From the NCBI RefSeq assembly GCF_023701525.1, contig NZ_JAMQAW010000001.1:222862-286861 (forward strand): a stretch of DNA of 64,000 nt. Reading direction: 5' to 3'. Of this stretch, positions 54,942 through 63,912 are shown in pieces. Within the stretch, counting starts at the first letter, position 1, and the number at the start of each line of letters is the position of its first letter. The position numbers and the translations under genes were made by a program. The notes beneath the pieces are model-generated. The model made no database searches and was not told where the DNA came from. It was given only the letters and a program-made list of their open reading frames with translations. This DNA is from Streptomyces albipurpureus (GTDB taxonomy: Bacteria > Actinomycetota > Actinomycetes > Streptomycetales > Streptomycetaceae).

Positions 54942-55057
54942 TTCCACCCCTACCGAGTATTCCCACGTCAACGGGGGTGGAATGGTTCCACTGTTCCACC
55001 CGGTGCCCGGATGCTTGCCCGCTGGCCGATGAGCGGCCGAAGCTGGTGACGTTCCAC
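54942..55057. promoter_or_regulatory. cluster of TTCCAC/GTGGAA boxes
   Basis: Perfect 9-bp arms TTCCACCCC (54942-54950) and GGGGTGGAA (54974-54982) face each other. GTGGAA (54977-54982) and TTCCAC (54986-54991) form a 6-3-6 inverted repeat. Further TTCCAC copies are at 54994-54999 (extended to TTCCACCC) and 55052-55057. All lie in the 177-base gap between the divergent HTH-membrane and secreted-protein genes. The pattern is what a dimeric or multimeric regulator would bind. Confidence 0.6.
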
Positions 55058-55084
55058 CAACCACCATCAGGGGGAAGCACTTCC

Positions 55085-55675
55085 ATGAACATGCTCCGTA
55101 CCGCTGCCGTGACCGCCGCAGCCATCGGTATGACCATCGGCTCGATGTCCGCAGCCACCGCCGCTCCCGCCCCGGCCTTCCTCAGCGCGAAGCAGCTGCC
55201 GGCTTCGCTCACCCCGTGGACGGGGGGTTCGGTGAAGGCCGGGGCGGCCGCCGACTTCTGCACCAAGAAGATCGCTCCCAAGTCATCGAGCAAGCACCGC
55301 CTCTTCCAGACCGAACTGGACACCAGCGCTCACCAGACCATCACGGTCGCGGGGAGCGAGGCCAAGGCGAAGGCTCTCGTCACCAAACTGCGCAGCTCCG
55401 TCAATGGCTGCCTCAAGCGGCTTCAGCAGCAGTACCCGACCCTGAAGGGCACCACCAAGTACCACGGAAAGGTCAGCGTCGAAGAGGGTGCGTACGTCTA
55501 CAGCGTGGACACCGCCGACCCCAAGGTCGGGTCGACGGACATCGCGCTCTACTCGGTCGGTCGGGACGGCCGGACGGTGACGGTCATCGGCTGGAGCCAG
55601 TTGGGCGATCTCAGCGGTGCGCCGCTGGCCGGCTTCAAGAAGACCACGAAGACCGCGGTCGCCAAGCTCTACTGA
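55085..55675 (+). CDS. secreted protein of unknown function
   Basis: A 196-residue protein with a typical Sec signal peptide (MNMLRTAAVTAAAIGMTIGSMSAATA, probable cut after ATA). The mature part has two cysteines and a repeated strand/helix pattern (TITVAGSEAKAKALVTKLRSSVNGCLKRL), as in small secreted actinobacterial proteins, but I do not recognise the family. ATG 55085 is the start that gives the signal peptide; an upstream frame to 54692 overlaps the divergent gene. It is the likely target of the HTH-membrane protein, and a hairpin at 55758-55800 ends it. Confidence 0.78.
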   Translation: MNMLRTAAVTAAAIGMTIGSMSAATAAPAPAFLSAKQLPASLTPWTGGSVKAGAAADFCTKKIAPKSSSKHRLFQTELDTSAHQTITVAGSEAKAKALVTKLRSSVNGCLKRLQQQYPTLKGTTKYHGKVSVEEGAYVYSVDTADPKVGSTDIALYSVGRDGRTVTVIGWSQLGDLSGAPLAGFKKTTKTAVAKLY

Positions 55676-55757
55676 GCCGCGACCCCACTCTGGGGTTGCA
55701 CCAAGGACACACCTGCCATCGCCAGGACCCCGGCGTACGGCGGGTGGAATCGGGGGA

Positions 55758-55800
55758 GCCGAGGGCTTCGGGACCGCAGCGGCGGCCCGGAGCCCTCGGC
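55758..55800. terminator. hairpin, 10 bp plus inner stem
   Basis: GCCGAGGGCT (55758-55767) pairs with AGCCCTCGGC (55791-55800); CGGG/CCCG extends it inside after one G-T pair. It lies between the secreted-protein stop and the convergent HEAT gene and probably serves both. Confidence 0.6.
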
Positions 55801-55880
55801 GCGTACCGGTGCGTGGCGCGCCGACCGCGGCATGCGCTCACACCGTACCGAGAGCTCAGCTGCGAAGCGCCGAGCGGATG

Positions 55881-56447
55881 TCAGCCCAGTCGGGCGAGCG
55901 CCGCCTCTGCCGCTGCCGCGAGCCGGTGATGCGTCCGCGCGGACTCCAGCACCGCTTCGGCACGAGCGTCACCCAGTGCCCCCAGACCCTCCACACAGGC
56001 CAGCGCCAACCTCGCGTAGGGATCGGCCGGTGCCAGTCTGCGGCGAAGCACGGTGATCAGGGCCGGCACGGACTCCGGGGCGCGCAGCCGGGTCAGCAGC
56101 CGGACGGGTACCAGGGCGTAGGCGGCCCGCAACTCATTGGTGGCGAGGGCGGCGGCGGCCCGCGCGGTACGGGCGTCGGCCAGTTCGGCGAGCGCGTGGG
56201 CCGCTGAGACGCAGCGCTCGGCGTCGCGATGGTTGAGGAGGAGGACCAGTGGCTCAAACGCTCGGGGGTCGCCTGCGCAGCCGAGCCGGAAGGCAGCCAG
56301 TTCCCTTGCCCACAGGGGGCGTTCGCGCTCGATGAGAACAGCAGCCAGTTCTTCGAGGTCCGCCGTCAGCAGCAATCGGTCAAAATCCGCTGATCCATCG
56401 GACTCCCCCCGTAGTCGCGTCACGAGCGACCGTAACTCTTCGTCCAT
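55881..56447 (-). CDS. HEAT-repeat protein
   Basis: A 188-residue protein made almost entirely of short paired helices, seen as repeats such as ELAAFRLGCAGDPRAFEPLVLLLNHRDAERCVSAAHALAELAD and ALACVEGLGALGDARAEAVLESAR. This is the HEAT/PBS-lyase-like repeat layout, a protein-binding scaffold. It has no catalytic residues. The partner is unknown. It starts at ATG 56447 and is divergent from the 3-hydroxyacyl-CoA dehydrogenase gene. Confidence 0.8.
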   Translation of the reverse strand: MDEELRSLVTRLRGESDGSADFDRLLLTADLEELAAVLIERERPLWARELAAFRLGCAGDPRAFEPLVLLLNHRDAERCVSAAHALAELADARTARAAAALATNELRAAYALVPVRLLTRLRAPESVPALITVLRRRLAPADPYARLALACVEGLGALGDARAEAVLESARTHHRLAAAAEAALARLG

Positions 56448-56945
56448 GGGCGATCAGCGTAGTGCCGGAGTCGGCCGCATCCGAACGGCGACTCAGATCA
56501 CACCGGGCCAGGTCTGGCGCGCTCGTTACTCGCCAGTTAATCTCAGGTGAGCGGGCAACCCCCGTATTGCTCCGGGCGGCCTGGTGACGCAGCCGCCATG
56601 AGTGCCATCGGTTCGGCCAGCACGACGTGCGCACGTCGGTAGCGCACCGCAGTACGGCAGGGCTCCGGGACAGAGTCCGTCGGCCCCTCTTCCACTCAGC
56701 GACGCGCCTGCTCCGTAAGCCGGTTGCGGCTTTCGGCTCCCGCCGCTCGTTGTGGTTCTCCGCCCAGCACACAGGGCGGGCGCTCACCATGAATCCCCGC
56801 ATCTGCGCCATGACAGGCGGACTGCCGCTCTGGACGCCCGCGTGCCCTTGATGGCCGCAGTCAGCAGAGTCGCCTTGCGTCGTTTCCATCGCGTTGTGGC
56901 TTTTTTCCCCTTGTTTGTCGTCGTCACTCACTCTGGAGTCCCCCG
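56448..56945. promoter_or_regulatory. divergent intergenic region with 16-bp palindrome
   Basis: About 500 bases without a supported gene. CGACGTGC (56623-56630) and GCACGTCG (56631-56638) form a perfect 16-bp palindrome, 308 bases before the dehydrogenase ATG. The region must carry the promoters of the HEAT gene and of the dehydrogenase. Confidence 0.45.
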
Positions 56946-58745
56946 ATGGACATCCCACTCCCCACCATTGCCGTCGTTGGTCTCGGCACCATGGGCACCG
57001 GCATCTGCGACGTCCTGACCCGTTCGGGACGCGAGGTCATCGGTGTCGACCTCTGTGCCGCCGCCGCCCGTCGAGCCACCATCTCGTTGGCGTCGTCCAC
57101 CGCCCGCGCGGTACGGCGCGGGCGGATCACCGAAGACCAGCGCCGTGACACTCTGGCTCGTTTCCGGGTCTCCTGCGACCTCCAGTCGGTGGCCGATGTC
57201 GATCTGGTGATCGAGGTGATCTCTGAGTCCTATGAGGCGAAGCGGCAGGTCCTTGACCAGCTAGACGGCATCGTGAGCCCCACCACCATCATCGCCACGG
57301 GCACCAACGCACTGTCGGTGACCCGGCTGGCAGCCGAAACGGAACATCCGGAGCGCGTCCTGGGAATGCACTTCTTCCATCCGGTGCCCGCCATGAAACT
57401 GGTCCAAGTCGCCTCTTCCGTGCTGACCTCACCCACCGCCGTCGAGGCCGTCACCGCACTCGCCCGCGATCTGGGCAAAGAACCGGTCGCGGTCGGTGAC
57501 CGGCCGGGATTCGTCGCCGACGGACTGCTGTTCGGCTATCTCAACCACGCCGCGGCGATGTACGAGTCGAAGTACGCGTCCCGGGAGGACATCGACGCCG
57601 CGATGAGGCTCGGCTGCGGGCTGCCGATGGGCCCGCTCGCCCTGCTGGACATGATCGGCATCGACACCGCCCGTACCGTCCTGGAGGCGATGTACGCCGA
57701 GTCAAAGGACCGGCTCCACGCGCCGTCCCCCGTCCTGAAGCAACTGAGCGAGGCCGGGTTGACCGGGCGTAAAGCGGGCCGGGGGTTCTACACCTACGCC
57801 GCGGCCGGCACCTCGTGCGACCCGGATTCATCGGCCGTGGTGCCGGACTCACTCACCCCGCGACCAGACCTGAAGCAGGCGGTGGGGCGAGAGGTCCGCT
57901 CGGTCGGAGTGGCCGGTTCCGGCACGATGGCCAGCGGTATCGCGGAAGTGTTCGCCAAGGCCGGCTATGACGTGGTGCTGGCTGCCCGCTCGCTGGAGAA
58001 GGCTCAGAACGCCAAGCTGCGTATCGCCGAGTCCCTTTCCCGTTCCGTCGGCAAAGGGCGGATGACGTCCGCGGCACGGCAGTTGACCCTGGACCGAATA
58101 GCCCCGGCCGGCTCCCTCGACGCCTTCGGCGAAGTCGATCTGGCCTTGGAGGCGGTCGCCGAGGACCTGGAGGTCAAACGGCAACTGTTCGCCGCTCTCG
58201 ACCAGGTCTGCCGGCCGGGCGCGGTACTCGCCACCACCACATCGTCCTTGTCGGTCGTGGCATGCGCCCGGGCCACCTCACGTCCCGAGGACGTGATCGG
58301 GATGCACTTCTTCAACCCGGCGCCGGCGATGAAGCTGGTGGAGATCGTCCGTACGGTCCTCACATCGGACGAGGTCCACGCCACCGTCCGCTCGGTGACG
58401 GCGGGCATCAAGAAGCATCCGGTGGACTGCGGCGATCGGGCGGGTTTCATCGTCAACGCCCTGCTCTTCCCCTATCTCAACAACGCGATCAAGATGCTTG
58501 AGCAGCACTATGCGAGCACCGATGAGATCGACACGGCGATGAAGCTGGGCGGCGGCTACCCCATGGGCCCGTTCGAACTGCTCGATGTGGTGGGGCTCGA
58601 TGTGTCACTCGCGATCGAGAAGGGGCTGCACCGCGAGTTCCGCGATCCCGGTCTGGCACCCGCTTCCCTACTGGAACACCTGGTGGCCGCGGGGTGTCTC
58701 GGCCGTAAGACAGGGCGTGGCTTTCGCGAATACGCCCGGCGCTGA
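56946..58745 (+). CDS. tandem 3-hydroxyacyl-CoA dehydrogenase
   Basis: A 599-residue protein made of two complete 3-hydroxyacyl-CoA dehydrogenase units (about 1-288 and 315-599), each with a Rossmann motif (GLGTMGTGI, GSGTMASGI) and a C-terminal helical domain. It should oxidise or form 3-hydroxybutyryl-CoA. In the second unit the catalytic set is intact: Ser433/434, His454 (MHFFNP), Glu466 (MKLVE) and Asn504 (FIVNALL). In the first unit His142 stays, but the serine, glutamate and asparagine positions read Asn121, Gln154 and Asp192, so this half is probably inactive or specialised. It opens the ethylmalonyl-CoA cluster. Confidence 0.88.
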   Translation: MDIPLPTIAVVGLGTMGTGICDVLTRSGREVIGVDLCAAAARRATISLASSTARAVRRGRITEDQRRDTLARFRVSCDLQSVADVDLVIEVISESYEAKRQVLDQLDGIVSPTTIIATGTNALSVTRLAAETEHPERVLGMHFFHPVPAMKLVQVASSVLTSPTAVEAVTALARDLGKEPVAVGDRPGFVADGLLFGYLNHAAAMYESKYASREDIDAAMRLGCGLPMGPLALLDMIGIDTARTVLEAMYAESKDRLHAPSPVLKQLSEAGLTGRKAGRGFYTYAAAGTSCDPDSSAVVPDSLTPRPDLKQAVGREVRSVGVAGSGTMASGIAEVFAKAGYDVVLAARSLEKAQNAKLRIAESLSRSVGKGRMTSAARQLTLDRIAPAGSLDAFGEVDLALEAVAEDLEVKRQLFAALDQVCRPGAVLATTTSSLSVVACARATSRPEDVIGMHFFNPAPAMKLVEIVRTVLTSDEVHATVRSVTAGIKKHPVDCGDRAGFIVNALLFPYLNNAIKMLEQHYASTDEIDTAMKLGGGYPMGPFELLDVVGLDVSLAIEKGLHREFRDPGLAPASLLEHLVAAGCLGRKTGRGFREYARR

Positions 58746-58906
58746 TCGCGGAGCGGGCTGGGGCGGGTTGCCCGGCCCCACTCGTCGGACCGCCCGTGGC
58801 GCCGCGTCCGACGGGGTCCCGACCGCCCGGCCGGGACCCCGTTCAGGGCTCGGTCACCGTCGTATCGCAGGCGCGCTCTCCTGCGCCGATGGAGTACGTT
58901 CGGCTC

Positions 58907-59794
58907 ATGCCCCAGCCCTCCGACCCCAGTCGTCGGTCACCCCGTAAGAAGTCAGCCGCTGACGCTCCGGAAAGCGCGGCGGGCAATCGCGCCGCCGCAC
59001 AGCGCCTGAAGATGCGCCGCGAACTAGCGACCGCGGCGATGGAACTGTTCGCGACCAAGGGGTACGAGGCGACGACGGTCGATGAGATCGCCGCGGCGGC
59101 GGGTGTCGCACGGCGGACCTTCTTCCGGCATTTCCGCTCCAAGGAAGAGGCGATCTTCCCCGATCACGACGACACCCTCGTACGGGCCGAGGCAGTGCTG
59201 AACGCGGCGCCGGCCCACGAGCATCCGTTGGACACCGTCTGCCGGGGCATCAAGGAGGTCATGCGGATGTACGCGGCCTCCCCCGCGGTCTCGGTGGAGC
59301 GCTATCGGCTCACCCGCGAGGTGCCCACCCTGCGCGAGCGGGAGATCGCTTCGGTGGCCCGCTACGAGCGGCTGTTCACCCGCTATCTGCTGGGCCATTT
59401 CGATGAGCGGGACCACCATGACGGCAACGACGACCCCCTGCTCGCGGAGGTCGCGGCGTCCGCGGTCGTCACGGCGCACAACCATGTGCTGCGGCGGTGG
59501 CTGCGGGCGGGCGGCGAAGGTGATGTGGAGGGCCAGCTCGACCATGCCTTCGCGATCGTCCGGGATACCTTCGGCACGGGGATCGGGGCGGGGCGGGCGG
59601 GTGTCGGCGAGTCGGCGCCCGAAGGCCCACCGAACGCGGATGCGCCCGCCCGGCTGATCACCGCCCCGGAGGGAGTGGCCTCGGCCATGGTGACCGGCCA
59701 GGAGCAGGTCCTGGTGGCCGTGGCCCGTACCGACGCGCCGCTGAACGATGTGATGCGCACGATCGAGCGCGCGCTGCAGGGCCGTCTCAACTGA
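58907..59794 (+). CDS. TetR-family regulator of the ethylmalonyl-CoA cluster
   Basis: A 295-residue TetR-type regulator. The helix-turn-helix is RELATAAMELFATKGYEATTVDEIAAAAGVARRTFFRHFRSKEEAIF (residues 37-85); the ligand domain follows. A flexible C-terminal part (about 225-295) is longer than usual. I use ATG 58907; ATG 58889 is an alternative, and GGAG lies between them, 12 bases before 58907. In known streptomycete clusters a TetR gene sits at this same place between the dehydrogenase and ccr. Its probable site is the palindrome at 60266-60282. Confidence 0.85.
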   Translation: MPQPSDPSRRSPRKKSAADAPESAAGNRAAAQRLKMRRELATAAMELFATKGYEATTVDEIAAAAGVARRTFFRHFRSKEEAIFPDHDDTLVRAEAVLNAAPAHEHPLDTVCRGIKEVMRMYAASPAVSVERYRLTREVPTLREREIASVARYERLFTRYLLGHFDERDHHDGNDDPLLAEVAASAVVTAHNHVLRRWLRAGGEGDVEGQLDHAFAIVRDTFGTGIGAGRAGVGESAPEGPPNADAPARLITAPEGVASAMVTGQEQVLVAVARTDAPLNDVMRTIERALQGRLN

Positions 59795-60520
59795 TGCCTT
59801 AGCAGGGCGGACGACCAGACCGGGCGCCTCGGCCCAGGGGGCCCGTTTCACGACCCACCCAGGTTGGCCGGGCGGTCCCGGCCAGCTCCGCCCGCGGTGG
59901 CCGTCGAGACCGACGCGCCCCGAGGAGGCCCAGAGCCGTGTCGGACAGCATCCGCGGGTGCTGGGGACACCGAGGAACAGCCCGACCCCGCCCTTGTTGC
60001 CGGGTGCACGCTCCTCACCAGGACCGTCGAGGCGGATCTTCCCGGCGTCGCGTGCAGCCTCCGCGGCGAGTGGCTGACTGACATCGGGTGCCAGGTATCA
60101 CGACGTCTCGGCAACCCCGGAACAGCCAGGGTGAAGTGCCGCAGCGCCCGCCGCCGCACCGGGCTCGGTAGGGCGGCCGCCCCGTCCGAGGTGAACCGCG
60201 TGTTGCTCATTCGTGCCCCGAGGTTCACACTTGAAAGAAAATACTGGCACGCAGTGTCTTGTCACATGGCACGGCGTGCCATAGCGTGAAGAACGTCCGG
60301 GCGGCCGGCGTGCAGAGACCTCTCGTACGCCGGCTGTCCCCTCAAATCATCGAGCTTGAGTGCCCGGACGCCTGCGTCACAGGCTCCCGCCGCGCCCACC
60401 CGCGCAGCCACCAGCACCACCCCAGCCGAACCGACGGCACACCTCCACAGCAGCACCGCCCTCACTTTCCGCGGGGTATCCCCAGGGACTCCCCCGATGC
60501 GCTTGGCCGGAGGCAACACC
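59795..60520. other. ccr leader and gene-free stretch, 726 bases
   Basis: No supported gene. A candidate promoter and operator lie at 60259-60287. If transcription starts just after it, the ccr mRNA has a leader of about 225 bases. No strong hairpin was recognised in the leader. Confidence 0.45.
60259..60287 (+). promoter_or_regulatory. ccr promoter with spacer-filling operator palindrome
   Basis: TTGTCA (60259-60264) and TAGCGT (60282-60287) are a -35/-10 pair with a 17-base spacer. The 17-bp palindrome ATGGCACGGCGTGCCAT (60266-60282; 8-bp arms, one centre base) fills that spacer exactly. This is the classic geometry for repression by a TetR dimer, and a TetR gene lies immediately upstream. 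Start site and binding are inferred from sequence. Confidence 0.6.
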
Positions 60521-61858
60521 GTGAAGGAAATCCTGGACGCGATTCAGTCGGCGGACAGTACGCCGGCGGACTTCGCCGCGCTGCCCCTTCCCGAGTCCTA
60601 TCGCGCGGTGACCGTGCACAAGGACGAGACCGGGATGTTCGCCGGTCTGGAGACCAAGGACAAGGATCCCCGCAAGTCACTTCATGTCGAGCAGGTGCCG
60701 GTGCCCGAGCTGGGTCCCGGTGAGGCGCTGGTCGCGGTGATGGCGTCCTCGGTCAACTACAACTCGGTGTGGACGTCGATCTTCGAGCCACTGGCCACCT
60801 TCGGCTTCCTGGAGCGGTACGGAAGGCTCTCCGAGCTGACCCGGCGCCATGATCTGCCGTACCACGTCATCGGTTCCGACCTCGCGGGCGTGGTCCTGCG
60901 CACCGGCCCCGGCGTCAACGCCTGGCGGCCGGGCGACGAGGTCGTGGCCCACTGCCTCTCCGTCGAGCTGGAATCGTCGGACGGCCACAACGACACCATG
61001 CTCGACCCCGAACAGCGGATCTGGGGCTTTGAGACCAACTTCGGCGGACTCGCCGAGATAGCCCTGGTCAAGTCGAACCAGCTGATGCCCAAGCCCGGGC
61101 ACCTCAGTTGGGAGGAGGCGGCGGCCCCCGGACTGGTCAACTCCACCGCGTACCGTCAACTGGTCTCGCGCAACGGGGCCGCGATGAAGCAGGGCGACAA
61201 CGTGCTGATCTGGGGCGCGAGTGGTGGGCTCGGCTCATACGCCACCCAGTTCGCCCTCGCCGGCGGCGCCACCCCCATCTGCGTGGTCTCCAGCGACCTC
61301 AAGGCCGACATCTGCCGGTCCATGGGCGCCGAGGCCATCATCGACCGAAGCGCCGAGGACTACCGCTTCTGGCGCGACGAACACCATCAGGACCCGAGCG
61401 AGTGGAAGCGGTTCGGCAAGCGCATCCGCGAACTGACCGGCGGCGAGGACGTCGACATCGTCTTCGAGCACCCCGGCCGGGAGACCTTCGGCGCGTCCGT
61501 GTACGTCACCCGCAAGGGCGGCACCATCGTCACCTGCGCGTCGACCTCCGGCTACAACCACGAGTACGACAACCGGTATCTCTGGATGTCACTCAAGAGG
61601 ATCGTCGGCTCCCACTTCGCCAACTACCGGGAGGCGTGGGAGGCCAACCGCCTGGTCGCCAAGGGCAAGATCCACCCGACGCTCTCCCGGGTCTACGCCC
61701 TGGAGGAGACCGGGCAGGCCGCCTACGACGTCCACCGCAACCTCCACCAGGGCAAGGTCGGTGTGCTCGCCCTCGCGCCCGGTGAGGGGCTCGGTGTCCG
61801 CGACGAGGAGATGCGCGCCCAACACCTCGACGCCATCAACCGCTTCCGCAACGTCTGA
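60521..61858 (+). CDS. ccr: crotonyl-CoA carboxylase/reductase
   Basis: A 445-residue enoyl-thioester carboxylase/reductase of the MDR fold, which turns crotonyl-CoA, CO2 and NADPH into ethylmalonyl-CoA. With GTG 60521 as start (GGAGG 60509-60513, spacing 7) the four CO2-pocket residues described for the Kitasatospora setae enzyme fall at the same numbers: Asn81, Phe170, Glu171 and His365. Residues described for intersubunit coupling (Glu151, Asn157, Asn218, Lys332) also match. NADPH-binding motif: WGASGGLGSYATQFA. It is followed after 8 bases by the mutase gene. Confidence 0.97.
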   Translation: MKEILDAIQSADSTPADFAALPLPESYRAVTVHKDETGMFAGLETKDKDPRKSLHVEQVPVPELGPGEALVAVMASSVNYNSVWTSIFEPLATFGFLERYGRLSELTRRHDLPYHVIGSDLAGVVLRTGPGVNAWRPGDEVVAHCLSVELESSDGHNDTMLDPEQRIWGFETNFGGLAEIALVKSNQLMPKPGHLSWEEAAAPGLVNSTAYRQLVSRNGAAMKQGDNVLIWGASGGLGSYATQFALAGGATPICVVSSDLKADICRSMGAEAIIDRSAEDYRFWRDEHHQDPSEWKRFGKRIRELTGGEDVDIVFEHPGRETFGASVYVTRKGGTIVTCASTSGYNHEYDNRYLWMSLKRIVGSHFANYREAWEANRLVAKGKIHPTLSRVYALEETGQAAYDVHRNLHQGKVGVLALAPGEGLGVRDEEMRAQHLDAINRFRNV

Positions 61859-61866
61859 GGCCACCC

Positions 61867-63912
61867 ATGACCGATCGCCAGAAGGACCGGCCGTGGTTGA
61901 TGCGAACCTACGCCGGCCACTCCACCGCGGAAGCGTCCAACGAGCTCTACCGACGCAATCTCGCCAAGGGCCAGACCGGACTCTCGGTCGCCTTCGATCT
62001 GCCCACCCAGACGGGGTACGACCCCGACCACATCCTCGCCCGTGGCGAGGTGGGTCGGGTCGGCGTTCCGGTCTCCCATGTGGGGGACATGCGCAAGCTG
62101 CTCCACGACATTCCGCTCGACCAGATGAACACCTCGATGACGATCAACGCCACGGCGATGTGGCTGCTGGCCCTCTACCAGGTGGTCGCGGAGGAGCAGG
62201 GCGCTGAGATGGGTGCGCTGCAAGGCACCACCCAGAACGACATCGTGAAGGAGTACCTGTCACGCGGAACGCATGTGTTCCCGCCCGGCCCGTCGCTGCG
62301 GCTGACCACGGACATGATCGCCTACACGGTGGCCCGCATCCCCAAGTGGAATCCGATCAACATCTGCAGCTACCACCTCCAGGAGGCGGGGGCCACCCCC
62401 GTCCAGGAGGTCGCCTACGCGATGTCCACGGCCATCGCCGTGCTGGACGCGGTCAGGGACTCCGGACAGGTCCCGCCGGAGAAGTTCGGTGAGGTGGTCG
62501 CCCGTATCTCCTTCTTCGTGAACGCGGGCGTGCGATTCATCGAGGAGATGTGCAAGATGCGCGCCTTCTCGCGCATCTGGGACCGCGTCACACAAGAGCG
62601 CTACGGCATCGAGAACGCCAAGCAGCGCCGCTTCCGCTACGGCGTACAGGTCAACTCGCTGGGCCTCACCGAGGCGCAGCCGGAGAACAATGTGCAGCGG
62701 ATCGTTCTGGAGATGCTCGCCGTCACCCTCTCCAAGGACGCACGGGCCCGTGCCGTGCAGCTCCCGGCCTGGAATGAGGCGCTGGGTCTGCCCAGGCCAT
62801 GGGATCAGCAGTGGTCGCTCCGCATCCAGCAGGTGCTGGCGCACGAGTCGGATCTGCTGGAGTACGAGGACATCTTCGCCGGTTCCCATGTGATCGAAGC
62901 CAAGGTGGCCGCCCTGGTCGAGGAGTGTCTGACCGAGATCGACCGCATCCAGGCGATGGGCGGCGCGATGGCCGCGGTCGAATCCGGCTATCTCAAATCA
63001 CAACTGGTCTCATCACACGCCGAGCGAAGGGCCCGGATCGAGGCGGGCGAGGAGAAGATCGTCGGGGTCAACATCTTCGAGTCCACCGAGGAGAATCCGC
63101 TCACCGCCGATCTCGACCGGGCGATCATGACCGTGGACCCGGCCAACGAGGCACGGGTCGTAGCGGCGCTCCATCAGTGGCGGGCCGACCGGGATGAGGC
63201 GCGGGCCGCCGAGTCCCTGGCCGCGCTGAAGAAGCTGGCGGCGGGTAGCGACAATCTGATGCCGGCCACCGTGGAGTGTGCCCGTGCGGGGGTCACCACC
63301 GGAGAGTGGGCCTGGGCGCTGCGCGATGTGTTCGGTGAGTTCCGGGCGCCCACCGGGGTCTCCAGCGCACCGGTCGCGGTGCCCGCCGCGGCGGGCACAC
63401 CGCTGGCCGCCGTACGCGACAAGGTGACCAGGACCGCCGCTGAGCTGGGGGTGGGACGGTTGCGGCTGCTGGTCGGCAAGCCGGGTCTCGACGGGCACTC
63501 CAACGGCGCCGAACAGATCGCGGTACGAGCGCGTGACGCCGGCTTCGAGGTGATCTACCAGGGCATTCGGCTGACCCCCGAACAGATCGTGTCGGCCGCG
63601 CTGGCGGAGGATGTGCACTGTGTGGGCCTCTCGATCCTCTCCGGTTCACACGCGGAGTTGGTACCCGATGTGCTCGACCGGCTCCGTGCGGCGGGCGCCG
63701 CCTCCTCCCCCGGGCGCGGCGGCGCTGGCGACACCCCCATCCCGGTGATCGTCGGCGGGATCATCCCCGGCGCGGACGCTACCGCGCTGAGGGCCGCGGG
63801 GGTGGCCGCCGTTTTCACACCGAAGGACTTCGGCATCACGGAGATCATCGGCCGTATCGTCGATGAGATCCGTGTAGCGAACAAGCTCGACCCTCTGGAG
63901 GTTTCCGTATGA
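61867..63912 (+). CDS. ecm: ethylmalonyl-CoA mutase
   Basis: A 681-residue B12-dependent mutase (MeaA/Ecm type), which converts ethylmalonyl-CoA to methylsuccinyl-CoA. The N-terminal barrel begins RPWLMRTYAGHSTAEASNELYRRNLAKGQTGLSVAFDLPTQTGYD, with the Tyr/Arg substrate region. The C-terminal B12-binding domain carries DGHSNG with the axial His544. Fused single-chain form and length are typical for Ecm/MeaA rather than two-subunit methylmalonyl-CoA mutase. It lies 8 bases after ccr and overlaps the next gene by 4 bases. Confidence 0.95.
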   Translation: MTDRQKDRPWLMRTYAGHSTAEASNELYRRNLAKGQTGLSVAFDLPTQTGYDPDHILARGEVGRVGVPVSHVGDMRKLLHDIPLDQMNTSMTINATAMWLLALYQVVAEEQGAEMGALQGTTQNDIVKEYLSRGTHVFPPGPSLRLTTDMIAYTVARIPKWNPINICSYHLQEAGATPVQEVAYAMSTAIAVLDAVRDSGQVPPEKFGEVVARISFFVNAGVRFIEEMCKMRAFSRIWDRVTQERYGIENAKQRRFRYGVQVNSLGLTEAQPENNVQRIVLEMLAVTLSKDARARAVQLPAWNEALGLPRPWDQQWSLRIQQVLAHESDLLEYEDIFAGSHVIEAKVAALVEECLTEIDRIQAMGGAMAAVESGYLKSQLVSSHAERRARIEAGEEKIVGVNIFESTEENPLTADLDRAIMTVDPANEARVVAALHQWRADRDEARAAESLAALKKLAAGSDNLMPATVECARAGVTTGEWAWALRDVFGEFRAPTGVSSAPVAVPAAAGTPLAAVRDKVTRTAAELGVGRLRLLVGKPGLDGHSNGAEQIAVRARDAGFEVIYQGIRLTPEQIVSAALAEDVHCVGLSILSGSHAELVPDVLDRLRAAGAASSPGRGGAGDTPIPVIVGGIIPGADATALRAAGVAAVFTPKDFGITEIIGRIVDEIRVANKLDPLEVSV

